NCBI RefSeq assembly: GCF_001425005.1
Contig: NZ_LMDB01000001.1
Coordinates: 188,393-252,392, forward strand
Source: Duganella sp. Root336D2
GTDB taxonomy: Bacteria; Pseudomonadota; Gammaproteobacteria; Burkholderiales; Burkholderiaceae_D
DNA: 64,000 bases
Reading direction: 5' to 3'
This document shows, in pieces, positions 1-9,038 of the stretch (the first letter of the stretch is position 1; each line of letters opens with the position of its first letter). The notes under the pieces are model-generated. The model made no database searches, was not told where the DNA came from, and saw nothing but the letters and a program-made list of their open reading frames with translations. Both the position numbers and the translations under genes were made by a program.

Positions 1-595
1 GCACCTTGGCGCCACCGCTGCAGTCGGCAAACTGGCTGGAAGTATCGGCCAGCACCATGGTGTGCCCGCTGGCGCCAAAGGTGAAGAAGTAGCAGATGCC
101 GGCCTGCTCCATCAGGCGCGAAACGAAGTCGAAAGCGGTTTCGTCGTATTGCACGCAATACTCACGCTTCGCGTAGCTTTTGCTGAGCCGGGAGTCGAAT
201 GCCACGCCAAAGGCAGTCAGCACATCCTTGATAATGGCATCGACGCCGAGATTGGAGAAAATCTTGCGGTCGCGCGACAGCGTCAGCTTCCACAGCGTCG
301 GCACCAGTTCCGCCTCGTAGAGCGAAAAATCCTTATCCTGGCCGCTCTGTACGAAACGCATGACCATGCCGCTGATATGGCGCGTGCCGCCCGACCCGCC
401 GATGCTCACCGTCATTTCCTTGCCGACGGCCGTTGCCGCACGCAGGCTGGTGCTGGAAGAGCGCATATGCAGGGTGAACTTGAACAGCTCCGACAAGCCT
501 TCGCTGCCCGCCAGGCTATCCAGCAGCAGGTCGTTGGCGCCGAACGGCGACGTCAGGTGCATCAGGCCGCCGGCCTGTTGAAAACCGGTGTTCAT
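1..595 (-). CDS. vgrG: Type VI secretion spike protein VgrG (TssI), N-terminal part
   Basis: The first 198 residues of a VgrG spike protein; the rest lies beyond the window start. VgrG trimers cap the Hcp tube and carry effectors into target cells. The translation begins MNTGFQQAGGLMHLTSPFG and continues with the gp27-like pattern of VgrG (short strands, a GLSELFKF-type segment, then SLYEAELVPTLWKL and QYDETAFDFVSRLMEQAGI), which matches the family well. The start codon at 595-593 overlaps the stop of clpV in an ATGA junction, so the two are probably translationally coupled. No C-terminal effector domain can be judged because the gene is cut. Confidence 0.93.
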   Translation of the reverse strand, partial: MNTGFQQAGGLMHLTSPFGANDLLLDSLAGSEGLSELFKFTLHMRSSSTSLRAATAVGKEMTVSIGGSGGTRHISGMVMRFVQSGQDKDFSLYEAELVPTLWKLTLSRDRKIFSNLGVDAIIKDVLTAFGVAFDSRLSKSYAKREYCVQYDETAFDFVSRLMEQAGICYFFTFGASGHTMVLADTSSQFADCSGGAKV

Positions 596-3228
596 GCCGC
601 CCTCCCGATCGGACTATCGCGGAAAATGTAGGAAAATTGCGTGCCCGCCATTGCCATGTGCACCCCCGAAAATGCCGAGGCGGTGGCGATGCGTTCCAGG
701 ACCTGGCTGGCAAGCTGCGGCAGCACGGTCTGGGTCAGTATGAAATCGATATTGCGCGCACCGCTGTCGACCTCCGTGCAGCGCGCTGCGATGGCAGCCG
801 TTACCGCATCGTCCCAGCTGAAACGCGCATGATGGTGGGCGGCAAAGCGTTCGGCCAGCCGGGCCAGCTTCATGTCGACAATCAGGCCGATGCCGGCATC
901 GTCCAGCGGGTAGTACGGGACCAGCACCACCCGTCCAAGGAAGGCAGGGCTGAACTGGCGCAGCAAGGCCGGCCGCAGCTGCTCCACCAGGGCGGCGGGA
1001 TCGGGCGCCACGCCATTCTGGCAGGCACGCGTGATCACATCCTGCGCTGCATTCGATGTGAGCAGGATCATGCAATGCCTGAAGTCGATCGGCACGCCCT
1101 CGCCATCTTCCATGGTGCCCTTGTCGAACACCTGGAAGAACAGTTCCAGCACGTCCGGGTGCGCCTTTTCCATCTCGTCCAGCAGCACCACGCTGTAGGG
1201 CCTGCGGCGCACCGCCTCGGTCAGCACGCCACCCTTGCCATAGCCGACGTAGCCGGGCGGCGCCCCCTTCAGGCTGGAGATGGTGTGCGCCTCCTGGAAT
1301 TCCGACATATTGATGGTGATCATATTGCGCTCGCCGCCATACAGCAGCTCCGCCAGGGCACAGGCGGTCTCCGTCTTGCCAACGCCGCTTGGCCCGACCA
1401 GCATGAACACCCCGGCCGGCTTGCCAGGATCGTCGAGCTCCGCGCGCGAGGTGCGCACCCGGCGCGCGATAGCGTCCAGCGCCTGGTCCTGGCCGACGAT
1501 GCGCTCGCACAGGCGCTCGTTCAGTTCCAGCACCGTGTGCACTTCGTCGGCCAGCATCCTGCCCACAGGGATCCCGGTCCAGCCGGCAATTACACCGGCC
1601 ACCATGGCCGAATCGACACAGACCGGCACCAGCGGTTCATCGTCGCGGATAGCCTCCAGCCCTTTTTGCAAGCGTTGCAACCGGGCGGCCTGCGCCAGCT
1701 GTTCTTCATCCCCGCTGCCCCCGGCATCGGCACAGGCAGCGATCTCGCGCCGCAGCGCCAGTATCTCCTCGACCGCGTGCCGCTCCTCGCCCACCTTGGC
1801 CAGGACGCTTGCATGGCGCGCGGCGAGGCGTTCCAGCGCGCCTGCCAGTTGTGCCGCCGCGGCGGCATCGCCTTCGCCGCGCCCGAGCTCCTGGCGTGCC
1901 AGGCGCAACCCTTCCTGTGCCAGCACTATCTCGTGCTGAAGCGCTTCCAGCGCCGGCGGCGTGCCCGCCTGCGCGATGGCCACCCGCGCGCAGGCCGTAT
2001 CCAGCACGCTGATCGCCTTGTCCGGCAACTGCCGTCCGGCGATGTAGCGCTGCGACAGGCGCACCGCATCGCGCACTGCTTCGTCCAGGATTTCCACCTT
2101 GTGATGCCGCTCGAGCGTAGCGACCATGCCGCGCAACATGCTGACCGCCGCTTCCGGTACCGGCTCATCCACTTTCACCACCTGGAAGCGCCGTGCCAGC
2201 GCAGGATCGCGCTCGACATGCTTCTTGTATTCGGCCCAGGTGGTCGCCGCAATCGTGCGCAGTTCGCCGCGCGCCAGGGCCGGCTTGAGCAGGTTGGCGG
2301 CATCGCCCTGCCCCTCGCTGCCGCCGGCACCGATCAACTGGTGCGCCTCGTCGATAAACAGGATCACAGGAGAGGCGGCGGCGCGCACCTCCGCGATCAC
2401 CGACTTCAGGCGCTGTTCGAATTCACCGCGCACGCCGGCGCCCGCCTGCAGCAGCGCCAGGTCGAGCGCGCATACGCGCACATCGGCCAGTACGCCCGGC
2501 ACGTTGCCGTCGGCGACGCGCTGGGCAAAGCCTTCCACCACCGCTGTCTTGCCCACGCCTGCCTCGCCGGTGAGGATGGGATTATTCTGGCGCCGCCGCA
2601 GCAGGATATCGATGATCTGGCGGATTTCGTCATTGCGGCCGCGCACCGGATCGATGCGGCCCGCGCGCGCCAGCGCCGTCATATCGACCGTGTACAGGTC
2701 CAGTGCGGGCGTCGTTGCACTTGGCAGCGAGGCTGCTCCGCCCTGTCCTGCGCCGCCGGCGCTGCCAGCCAGCAGCGTGGCCAGCTCGGTCTTCAGGCGT
2801 TCGCGCGGGATCTCGAGCAAGGCTGGTGCAGTTTCGATCAGCATGCCGCGCAGGCTGTCCAATTCCAGCATGGCCAGCAGCACCACGCCGGAGCGGATCT
2901 GCTGCGTGCCCAGCAGCATGGATCCAGTCAGCCAGGCTTCACGGAACAAGGGGGCAAAATGCGGCGAAAGCGCCGGCGTACGGCCATTGCCGCGCTTGAA
3001 GCCATCCAGGCAGTCCTGCACCTGGCGCCGCACGGCGTCGCCGCCCACGCCATAGTGCCGCAGCAGCAGCAGCAGGTCGGAGGCGCCGCCATCGATCAGC
3101 GCCGCCAGGAAGTGCTCCACCTCGACGTTGAAATGGGTCTGCTGGACACACAGTTCGGCAGCGGCATCCATCGCCCGCCGGCATTCCGGGTCGAGGCGTG
3201 TCAACAGGCTGCGGATATCGACTTCCAT
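592..3228 (-). CDS. clpV: T6SS sheath-disassembly ATPase ClpV (TssH)
   Basis: An 878-residue AAA+ unfoldase that recycles the contracted TssB/TssC sheath in the cytoplasm; the length is normal for ClpV. An N-terminal Clp-N repeat region (residues about 1-160) is followed by the first AAA module with Walker A GEAGVGKTAVVEG and Walker B FIDEAH, a coiled-coil middle domain rich in Ala/Glu/Arg, and the second AAA module with Walker A GPSGVGKTETAC and the pore-type loop GYVGYG. It starts three bases after the tssG stop and overlaps vgrG by 4 bp, so it is an internal gene of the tssEFGH-vgrG unit. The intact Walker motifs argue for an active enzyme. Confidence 0.97.
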   Translation of the reverse strand: MEVDIRSLLTRLDPECRRAMDAAAELCVQQTHFNVEVEHFLAALIDGGASDLLLLLRHYGVGGDAVRRQVQDCLDGFKRGNGRTPALSPHFAPLFREAWLTGSMLLGTQQIRSGVVLLAMLELDSLRGMLIETAPALLEIPRERLKTELATLLAGSAGGAGQGGAASLPSATTPALDLYTVDMTALARAGRIDPVRGRNDEIRQIIDILLRRRQNNPILTGEAGVGKTAVVEGFAQRVADGNVPGVLADVRVCALDLALLQAGAGVRGEFEQRLKSVIAEVRAAASPVILFIDEAHQLIGAGGSEGQGDAANLLKPALARGELRTIAATTWAEYKKHVERDPALARRFQVVKVDEPVPEAAVSMLRGMVATLERHHKVEILDEAVRDAVRLSQRYIAGRQLPDKAISVLDTACARVAIAQAGTPPALEALQHEIVLAQEGLRLARQELGRGEGDAAAAAQLAGALERLAARHASVLAKVGEERHAVEEILALRREIAACADAGGSGDEEQLAQAARLQRLQKGLEAIRDDEPLVPVCVDSAMVAGVIAGWTGIPVGRMLADEVHTVLELNERLCERIVGQDQALDAIARRVRTSRAELDDPGKPAGVFMLVGPSGVGKTETACALAELLYGGERNMITINMSEFQEAHTISSLKGAPPGYVGYGKGGVLTEAVRRRPYSVVLLDEMEKAHPDVLELFFQVFDKGTMEDGEGVPIDFRHCMILLTSNAAQDVITRACQNGVAPDPAALVEQLRPALLRQFSPAFLGRVVLVPYYPLDDAGIGLIVDMKLARLAERFAAHHHARFSWDDAVTAAIAARCTEVDSGARNIDFILTQTVLPQLASQVLERIATASAFSGVHMAMAGTQFSYIFRDSPIGRAA

Positions 3229-3231
3229 GCC

Positions 3232-4257
3232 TCAGCTCCCCGGTGCCGGCAGCACGAAACGTGCTGCCTGGTATTCGCATTCCCGGCGCCCCGGGGCGGC
3301 ACGGCCGCACAGCCATGCACTGCGCCCCAGCCGCGGCGCAAGGGCATCTGCCTGCCGGGCCCCGAGGCGGGATTTCGGGGAAGTTGCCAGCTTCAGCTCC
3401 AGCGTCACCTTCATATCGCGCTGCAGGTGCCGCGCCACCAGCCAGGCCAGCAGCCCGCACTGCCGCCCACCGGGCAGCAGCTCTGCGAACCGCTCGTGCG
3501 CCAACGCCGGGGCACCAAGCGCGATACCGGCGCACTGGTCCCAGGCGCGCGCACCAAGGCTGCCGCCTCCACCCAGGCGTTGCGCCAGGTGGCCGCCGCC
3601 CAGTCCCTGCAGGCGCGCACGGTCGCTAACTGCCAGCGGGTGCCAGCCTCCGACGAATTGCTGCCCTTCGAACTGGACGCCGAGGCGATCGCGTAACAAC
3701 GCCAGCAAGCTGGCCAGCGAACGCGGTGCGGCCCCCTGCAGGCCCGCATGGCGCAACCATGCCAGTTCGCCGCCCGGCCCGTGGGCGCCTTCCGCCAGGC
3801 CAAGCCCCGACAGTGCATCCAGGCTGTGCGGAAGCGGCGCCGGGCTGGCGATGCCCTGCAGCGGCAGGTGGTGCTTGCAACGGGCGCGGTACCAGAATCC
3901 GATCAGGCGCTGGTTGAAGATGTCCAGGAAATCCAGCCCGGCGCCGTCACGCGCTCGGCGGCGCGCCAGCAGCAGCTCGGTGAACGCCGCTGCCAGCGGT
4001 CCCTGCGCGCCGGCCAGGGACAAGGCTGGTGTGCGCAAGGTCAACGGCGGTCCGGGCCTGGCACTCTCGTCCAGGCTGGCGATATCGCTCGGCGCAAAAG
4101 CCATCCCGACCTGCGCCGCCAGCCGCAGTGCTTCATTGGCGCCGATACCGCGGCCAACCCGTGCGCGCGCCGGCTCGCTGCGCTCCAGCAGGCTGATGGC
4201 CTGGAACAGGTTGAAGTCATGCGGCGCTGCCCGCAGCTGTGAGATCAGGTCAGGCAT
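3232..4257 (-). CDS. tssG: T6SS baseplate protein TssG
   Basis: A 341-residue baseplate wedge component that partners TssF, TssE and TssK. The start chosen (MPDLISQLRAAPHDFNLFQAI) matches the typical TssG opening, where a short helix is followed by FxxFQAISLLER; the open frame extends further upstream, but that part lies inside tssF and does not look like family sequence. The start overlaps the tssF stop by 13 bp. The C-terminal half shows the family pattern of a beta-rich segment ending in LGARAWDQ and GRxAWLCG. Position and overlaps fix it as part of the tssEFGH operon. Confidence 0.93.
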   Translation of the reverse strand: MPDLISQLRAAPHDFNLFQAISLLERSEPARARVGRGIGANEALRLAAQVGMAFAPSDIASLDESARPGPPLTLRTPALSLAGAQGPLAAAFTELLLARRRARDGAGLDFLDIFNQRLIGFWYRARCKHHLPLQGIASPAPLPHSLDALSGLGLAEGAHGPGGELAWLRHAGLQGAAPRSLASLLALLRDRLGVQFEGQQFVGGWHPLAVSDRARLQGLGGGHLAQRLGGGGSLGARAWDQCAGIALGAPALAHERFAELLPGGRQCGLLAWLVARHLQRDMKVTLELKLATSPKSRLGARQADALAPRLGRSAWLCGRAAPGRRECEYQAARFVLPAPGS

Positions 4258-6023
4258 TGCCGCCCCGCCATCGCAGGCCACTGCTTCCAGGTCTCGCCGG
4301 TGCGCTGCACGGACAGGCGCACGAAAGAATTGGCCGTGGTGTACATCGCAAAGAAGCGCGCCAGTACGCCCGCCAGCACCAGCGGCGAAGTACCGTCGAA
4401 TGCAGCGGCATCGAATTCCAGCGTGACGTCGGTGCCGCGGCAATGCCCGCGCCAAGATTCGCTGCCCAGGCGTGCCGTAGCTGGCTGGGCGTGCAGGCGC
4501 TTGATGCCGCGCACCTGCAACTGGTCGCGCGCACTGCTGCCGGCGAACAGCGACAGCATTTCGCGCAGTGTGGCAGCCCCGTTCGAGCCGTCGGCCAGCG
4601 AGCGGTGATTCAGGCGCAGCAGCCCCACCAGGGCCCACAACGCATCATTGCCAAGTGCCGGCTGGCGCTGAGCGCTGGGCTGGTAGACGGCGCGGACCGA
4701 GGTCGAAGCGGCGACTCCATCGCCCCGGAAACGCGTGCCGGGTGCGACCTGCTCGGCCAGCAGCCGGTTGGTGCATAGCAGGCTGGCGTAGACTACAAAT
4801 TCGCCAAGTTCCGCGCGCACATCGCCACGATCGACAAAACCGAGGTAAACGTCGCTGCCGTTGATACCCTTGCGCAGGCTGGCTTCGCGCCGCATGCTCC
4901 AGCATACCTCCGCGCCGCCTGCGCCGGGCTCGGCATCAGCGAACGCGCTAGGGATTTCCAGGCTGCGCTCCCCGCGCGGGTCGGCCGCACTGACCGAGAC
5001 GATCGAATGCACTTCCAGCACCGCGTCGCGGCGACGATCCGGGATCAACAGGTACTCATAGTGGCGCCGGTCAAGCACTATCGGCTCGCTGGTAACAGGG
5101 AACAGGTTCAGAGCCGGCACACATCCCAGAAGCACGTTCTCGGGACGCAATTGAGACAAGACTGCCGCGCTGCGGGTGAACACCAGGCGGACCGAAAAGC
5201 CGGTTCCCCGGCCGAGGCGCCCGCGCAAACCGGATAAGTCGAAGAACTGGAATTTACGCGGGAACGCGAAGTACTCCTGCAACAGGCAGTATGCGGGATG
5301 GACGTGCGCCGGCCGCGCCAGCAGCGCTTCATCCTCGGCGAAGCCCACATCCACCAAATGGTGCGCAGACATGCGGTAAACGCCCGCACTGCCGACCACC
5401 TCGATATATTCCAATGCACTGATCAGCAGTTCGTGCAGCGGCATTGTAATCAGCAGGTCGCCCGACAAATGCAGGCGCAGCGTATCGAGCTCCAGCTCCG
5501 CCACGTCGACACCGCCTTCGCACAGCAGGTCGAGGCGCAAGGTTCGCGCGTCCTCCTGCATGATGGCGCCAATCCTCAGCGGCCACAGGATCGTGTTCCA
5601 TCCCACCTGGAAGCGGCATTGTTCTCCCGTCGCGGCGGTCGCCGACAGCATTGTGCCGCGCTTCACCGGCATTCCCGCCGTGACCTTGCCCTCGCTCGGG
5701 TCGAGCGCCATCTGCATGACCGTCATGGCAGGAACAGGCTGGGTCAGGCTCGGACACAGGTTGTCGAGCATGGCGGCAGCCACGGTCGGAAAGTCGCGCT
5801 CCAGTTCGCGATGTACGCGCGCATTCAGGTAGGCCACCGACTGGATCAGGTGTTCGGTATGCGGATCGGCCGCTTCGTCACCGGTCAACACCAGCCGATG
5901 TGCGACCTTCGGGTAGCGCGCCGCGAAGTCAGCCGACTGAACGCGCAGGTAGGCGAGTTCGCGGCGGTAGTACTCCAGCAGGTCGTCCTGCGCGCGCATG
6001 GCAGGCTTCTCCCTCGGGTTCAT
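4245..6023 (-). CDS. tssF: T6SS baseplate protein TssF
   Basis: A 592-residue TssF (VasA-like) baseplate subunit, of usual length. The sequence has the family hallmark near the start, LLEYYRRELAYLRVQSADFAARYPKVAHRL, and the conserved DPHTEHLIQSVAYLNARVHREL stretch near residue 60. The start at 6023 gives a 4-bp ATGA overlap with the tssE stop, as at the clpV/vgrG junction; an internal Met eight codons later (5999) is the alternative. With TssG and TssE it forms the wedge around the VgrG hub that triggers sheath polymerisation. Confidence 0.94.
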   Translation of the reverse strand: MNPREKPAMRAQDDLLEYYRRELAYLRVQSADFAARYPKVAHRLVLTGDEAADPHTEHLIQSVAYLNARVHRELERDFPTVAAAMLDNLCPSLTQPVPAMTVMQMALDPSEGKVTAGMPVKRGTMLSATAATGEQCRFQVGWNTILWPLRIGAIMQEDARTLRLDLLCEGGVDVAELELDTLRLHLSGDLLITMPLHELLISALEYIEVVGSAGVYRMSAHHLVDVGFAEDEALLARPAHVHPAYCLLQEYFAFPRKFQFFDLSGLRGRLGRGTGFSVRLVFTRSAAVLSQLRPENVLLGCVPALNLFPVTSEPIVLDRRHYEYLLIPDRRRDAVLEVHSIVSVSAADPRGERSLEIPSAFADAEPGAGGAEVCWSMRREASLRKGINGSDVYLGFVDRGDVRAELGEFVVYASLLCTNRLLAEQVAPGTRFRGDGVAASTSVRAVYQPSAQRQPALGNDALWALVGLLRLNHRSLADGSNGAATLREMLSLFAGSSARDQLQVRGIKRLHAQPATARLGSESWRGHCRGTDVTLEFDAAAFDGTSPLVLAGVLARFFAMYTTANSFVRLSVQRTGETWKQWPAMAGRQCLT

Positions 6024-6478
6024 GCTGCCGGCTCCAGCGAGGCCGCACGGCCGTCGAGCAGGCAGTCGAAATGCACCTGGCGCTGCTGCAGCCCAAGCGT
6101 CACGGCACCACCGATCCGGATACGCGCAGCGACCGGCTTGCCGGGATCGCGTTCCACCTTCACGACCACCTGCGACAGGCGCGGCTCGTACAACGCCACT
6201 GCACGCGCCACCACCCGTTCCCATTGCGCCAGGTCGGCCGCCGACTGCGGCGAAAGGCGCAAGGTGTCGGGCAGGCCGTAATGCAGGGAGCTCGCCTGGT
6301 CGCCGAGGAATTGCTCGATCGTCAGGCCGTTGCGGGAGTTGAATAGCCGGGACAGATCGGTCAGCACCGACTGCTGCAAACCGTCGGCGTCAAGCAAGCG
6401 GCCGTCACCTGCCGCATCGGATATTCCCGCGAGGCGGTCGAACAACGGTGAAACGGAATTCGCTGGCATGAGCTTCAT
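6020..6478 (-). CDS. tssE: T6SS baseplate protein TssE (gp25-like)
   Basis: A 152-residue gp25/lysozyme-like baseplate subunit and the first gene of the tssE-tssF-tssG-clpV-vgrG unit. The sequence shows the gp25 layout: an N-terminal PLFDRL segment, a helix SVLTDLSRLFNSRNG, YGLPDTLRLS, and the C-terminal half ending in the beta strands RDPGKPVAARIRIGGAV. A second Met lies three codons in (MPANSV) and could be the true start. Its promoter region carries TGATAC-type direct repeats shared with tssB (see the regulatory entry at 6525-6570), so it is probably transcribed separately from tssB-tssC-hcp. Confidence 0.92.
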   Translation of the reverse strand: MKLMPANSVSPLFDRLAGISDAAGDGRLLDADGLQQSVLTDLSRLFNSRNGLTIEQFLGDQASSLHYGLPDTLRLSPQSAADLAQWERVVARAVALYEPRLSQVVVKVERDPGKPVAARIRIGGAVTLGLQQRQVHFDCLLDGRAASLEPAA

Positions 6479-6524
6479 GGGGGCACCAATTCAAGGCTGC
6501 ATCGGTCAAAAGGGCTTGAAGTGA

Positions 6525-6570
6525 TGTTAGGGTTGGCCCGGTACGTTACACAAGTATCACGTGGGTAACA
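6525..6570 (-). promoter_or_regulatory. Candidate tssE promoter with 11-bp-spaced direct repeats
   Basis: Read on the minus strand: TGTTAC (6570-6565), TGATAC (6559-6554, exactly 11 bp further), immediately followed by a -35-like TTGTGT (6553-6548), 17 bp, then CTAACA (6530-6525), or TAACAT at spacing 18, as a -10-like element. The -35 ends 69 bp before the tssE start. The tssB promoter has the same parts at the same spacing. Direct repeats one helical turn apart overlapping the -35 are the binding pattern of winged-helix activators such as PhoB. The assignment is by pattern only. Confidence 0.6.
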
Positions 6571-6949
6571 TCGGAGTTTACAAGCCGGAATTTGCGGAGG
6601 TTGCTACCAGCCTGCAGGCCCCGGATTCGGAACAGCGGCTCGTGTTCCTCCTCCGGCTAACGCCGCGGGCGAATTCCCTGAAGATTGGAAGAATTGTTGA
6701 GTTGGTAGCATATGTAGCCCACGATTTGTCTCCGCATGAGACCGTACTCAGACTTGCCAGTCCAGCGAGGTATGCACTGCGATCACCTTGAGCAAAGGCT
6801 GGCGGAAATGTTGTTGAGCCCGTCCGCCTTGAAGTTGGCGACGATGCTTTCGTGACCGCTGCGATCGGGTAATGAATTTTTTGGGAGTCAAAACACGGCG
6901 CTGCATCTCTCGATCCTGCCGAAAGATGCAGGCCATCCGCGGATCCTGG
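6571..6949. other. Intergenic region between hcp and tssE without a convincing gene
   Basis: No gene could be supported here. A short plus-strand frame (6561-6791) has no ribosome binding site and no protein-like features. Near the hcp end lies an inverted repeat CTGCATCT (6901-6908) / AGATGCAG (6924-6931) with a 15-base spacer. On the minus strand it lies 19 bases downstream of the hcp stop and could terminate or stabilise the hcp transcript, but it lacks a strong T run. Confidence 0.5.
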
Positions 6950-7435
6950 TTAATCCGCCTTCATCGTCTCCAGGTTCCAGTTCCAGGTACCGGTACCTTT
7001 GGACGTCGAATCGGTTTTCTGCTGCGTGAAATCGGCCTTGATCTTGGTGAAATTCACCGAGAACGAGTCGTTCGGGATACCGCCGCCGCCGCTGCAGCTC
7101 ATTTGCGAGACCATGGCGTTATCCATCACATAGGTCATGAAGTTCATGTAGGCGCCATTCTCCACCCGGCCGATGTTCAGCTTGGCCGGGCCGATCTTCG
7201 TACCTTTCACGCAAGCCTTGAACAACTCGGTGGTGGACAGGTCGGAAGACTTTGAAAAAGACATTTCCGACAGCACGGCACGGCCCAGGGTCCGTTCGGT
7301 ATTGCCGGCGTCGCTGCCCATCGGCAGGTAGGCGTTGTGCGAGAACGAATGGACGATGATCTTGTCCGTAAAGCCGGTGATGGTGCAGTTGCCCTTGATG
7401 TCGGCACCCAGGTCGAGAATCAGTACGTCTGACAT
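6950..7435 (-). CDS. hcp: T6SS tube protein Hcp (TssD)
   Basis: A 161-residue Hcp-family protein that forms the hexameric rings of the secreted inner tube. The sequence shows the family features: the early DLGADIKGNCTITGF segment, an IIVHSFSHNAY strand, the RTLGRAVLSEMSFSK/S loop, and the C-terminal beta strand region ending SKGTGTWNWNLE. It lies 67 bp downstream of tssC with no obvious promoter between, so it is probably co-transcribed with tssB-tssC. A hairpin follows its stop codon and may set its mRNA level. Confidence 0.95.
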   Translation of the reverse strand: MSDVLILDLGADIKGNCTITGFTDKIIVHSFSHNAYLPMGSDAGNTERTLGRAVLSEMSFSKSSDLSTTELFKACVKGTKIGPAKLNIGRVENGAYMNFMTYVMDNAMVSQMSCSGGGGIPNDSFSVNFTKIKADFTQQKTDSTSKGTGTWNWNLETMKAD

Positions 7436-7502
7436 AGCAAGCTCCGTAAAGTGAATGCGGCGGCAGCGACTGGCGCATGCCGCGCGCAGGATCGATGGTC
7501 AA

Positions 7503-8993
7503 TCAGGCAGCCGCGGCGGGCAGTTGCGCCACCAGCCGGATCGAGGTAGTCAGCTCCTCCATCTGGAAGTGCGGCCGCAGGAATACCGTGGCCGAATAGG
7601 CCCCCGGCTTGCCGGGCACCTCGGTAACGTCGACGCGACCTTCCGACAGCGGGAAGCGCGCCTTCTCGCCCTGCGAAGCGTTCGGGCTCAGGAGGACATA
7701 GTCGCTCAGCCAGTTGTTGAGGAAGTTCTCCACGCTGCCGCGGGTCTGGAAGCTGCCGATCTTGTCGCGCATGATCACCTTGATATAGTGCGCAAAGCGC
7801 GAGGCGGCCAATACATACGGCAGGCGTGAAGACAGCGCCGCATTGGCGTTGGCGGCATCCTTGTTGTACAGCTTCGGCTTGTTGACCGACTGCCCGCCGA
7901 AGAAGGCGGCCATGTCCGAACCCTTGGAGTTGACCACGGCGATGAAGCCAAGGTCGTTCAATTCCTTCTCGCGGCGGTCGGTGATCGTTACCTCGGTCGG
8001 GCACTTCAGCGCGATGTCGCCTTCGTCGGTCTTGAAGGTGTGCGCCGTCAGGCCCGTAATCTTGCCGCCGCCTTCCACGCCGCGGATTGCCGTGGTCCAG
8101 CTATGTTTGGCGAAAGCATCGGTGATGCGCAGGCCTAGCTGGTAAGCGGAGTTCGCCCACAGGTATTTGTTGTGGTCCTTGCCGTCCACATCTTCTTCGA
8201 AGGCGAACTGTTCGACCGGATTGGTCTTTGCGCCGTAAGGCAGGCGAGCGGCGTAGCGCGGCAGCACCAGGGCGATATAGCGCGAGTCTTCCGTGTCGCG
8301 GAAGCCGCGCCAGGAGACCAGCTCATCGCTTTCGAAAATCTTCGCCATGTCGCGCGGCACGCCCAGTTCGGTGAACGAACCCATGTCGAACAGCGAAGGC
8401 GCTGCAGCGGCAATGAACGGCGCGTGCGCAGCCGCGGCGACTTTTGATAAGCGTTCCAGTAGCGCGATGTCCTGCGGATGGCGGCCGAAGTAGTAGTCGC
8501 CGATGAACAGCGAGTAAGGGTTGCCGCCAAACGTACCGTATTCTTCTTCGTAGACTTTCTTGAACAGTACGCTCATATCGTGATCGACCGCGCCTTCCAG
8601 GTCCTTCAACAATTCCTTCTTCGTCACGTTGAGCAAGCGCAGCTTGAGCATGGTGCCTGTCTCGGTACCGAACACCATGTCGTGCAGGCCGCGCCACGAT
8701 CCTTCGAGCGCCTGGAAACGCTCGTCGTGCAGGATGGCATTGACCTGGTCGCTCAGGATCTTGTCGATCTGTGCGACGCGTTCATTGATCATGGCAACGA
8801 CGCCCGCGTCGGGCGCCTTCTTCATGCCTTCGTCCAGTACCTGGGTGGCGAACTGGCCAAGAAGTTGGCGTGCGTACTGGCTTTGCGATGGCTCGACGGC
8901 CATTTTTCCTTCTTGGACGATGCGATCCAACAGGCTCGATTCCTGGTTGGTCGTACTGGCACCGGCCTGGACTTCCTCTTGATTGCTGGCCAT
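7503..8993 (-). CDS. tssC: T6SS contractile sheath large subunit TssC
   Basis: A 496-residue VipB-type sheath protein; with TssB it forms the cytoplasmic contractile sheath around the Hcp tube. Conserved stretches seen are LEGSWRGLHDMV near residue 97, FKKVYEEEYGTFGGNPYSLFIGDYYFGR near 145, the RFAHYIKVIMRDKIGS block, and the C-terminal EVPGKPGAYSATVFLRPHFQMEELTTSIRLVAQLP, all typical of TssC. It begins 45 bp after tssB. The length and the intact C-terminus suggest a functional protein. Confidence 0.97.
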   Translation of the reverse strand: MASNQEEVQAGASTTNQESSLLDRIVQEGKMAVEPSQSQYARQLLGQFATQVLDEGMKKAPDAGVVAMINERVAQIDKILSDQVNAILHDERFQALEGSWRGLHDMVFGTETGTMLKLRLLNVTKKELLKDLEGAVDHDMSVLFKKVYEEEYGTFGGNPYSLFIGDYYFGRHPQDIALLERLSKVAAAAHAPFIAAAAPSLFDMGSFTELGVPRDMAKIFESDELVSWRGFRDTEDSRYIALVLPRYAARLPYGAKTNPVEQFAFEEDVDGKDHNKYLWANSAYQLGLRITDAFAKHSWTTAIRGVEGGGKITGLTAHTFKTDEGDIALKCPTEVTITDRREKELNDLGFIAVVNSKGSDMAAFFGGQSVNKPKLYNKDAANANAALSSRLPYVLAASRFAHYIKVIMRDKIGSFQTRGSVENFLNNWLSDYVLLSPNASQGEKARFPLSEGRVDVTEVPGKPGAYSATVFLRPHFQMEELTTSIRLVAQLPAAAA

Positions 8994-9038
8994 TTTGGAC
9001 TCTCTCTGAATGGTAGGGAAAACAGCGCGCTGGCGCTA

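Noticed and set aside
637-3696. Very long open frame on the plus strand opposite clpV and tssG
   Set aside because: It is the antisense shadow of clearly conserved genes in GC-rich DNA. The translation is rich in Gln/Arg/His without domain structure.
6561-6791. 76-residue plus-strand frame between tssE and hcp
   Set aside because: No ribosome site, no family resemblance, and it overlaps the tssE promoter element.
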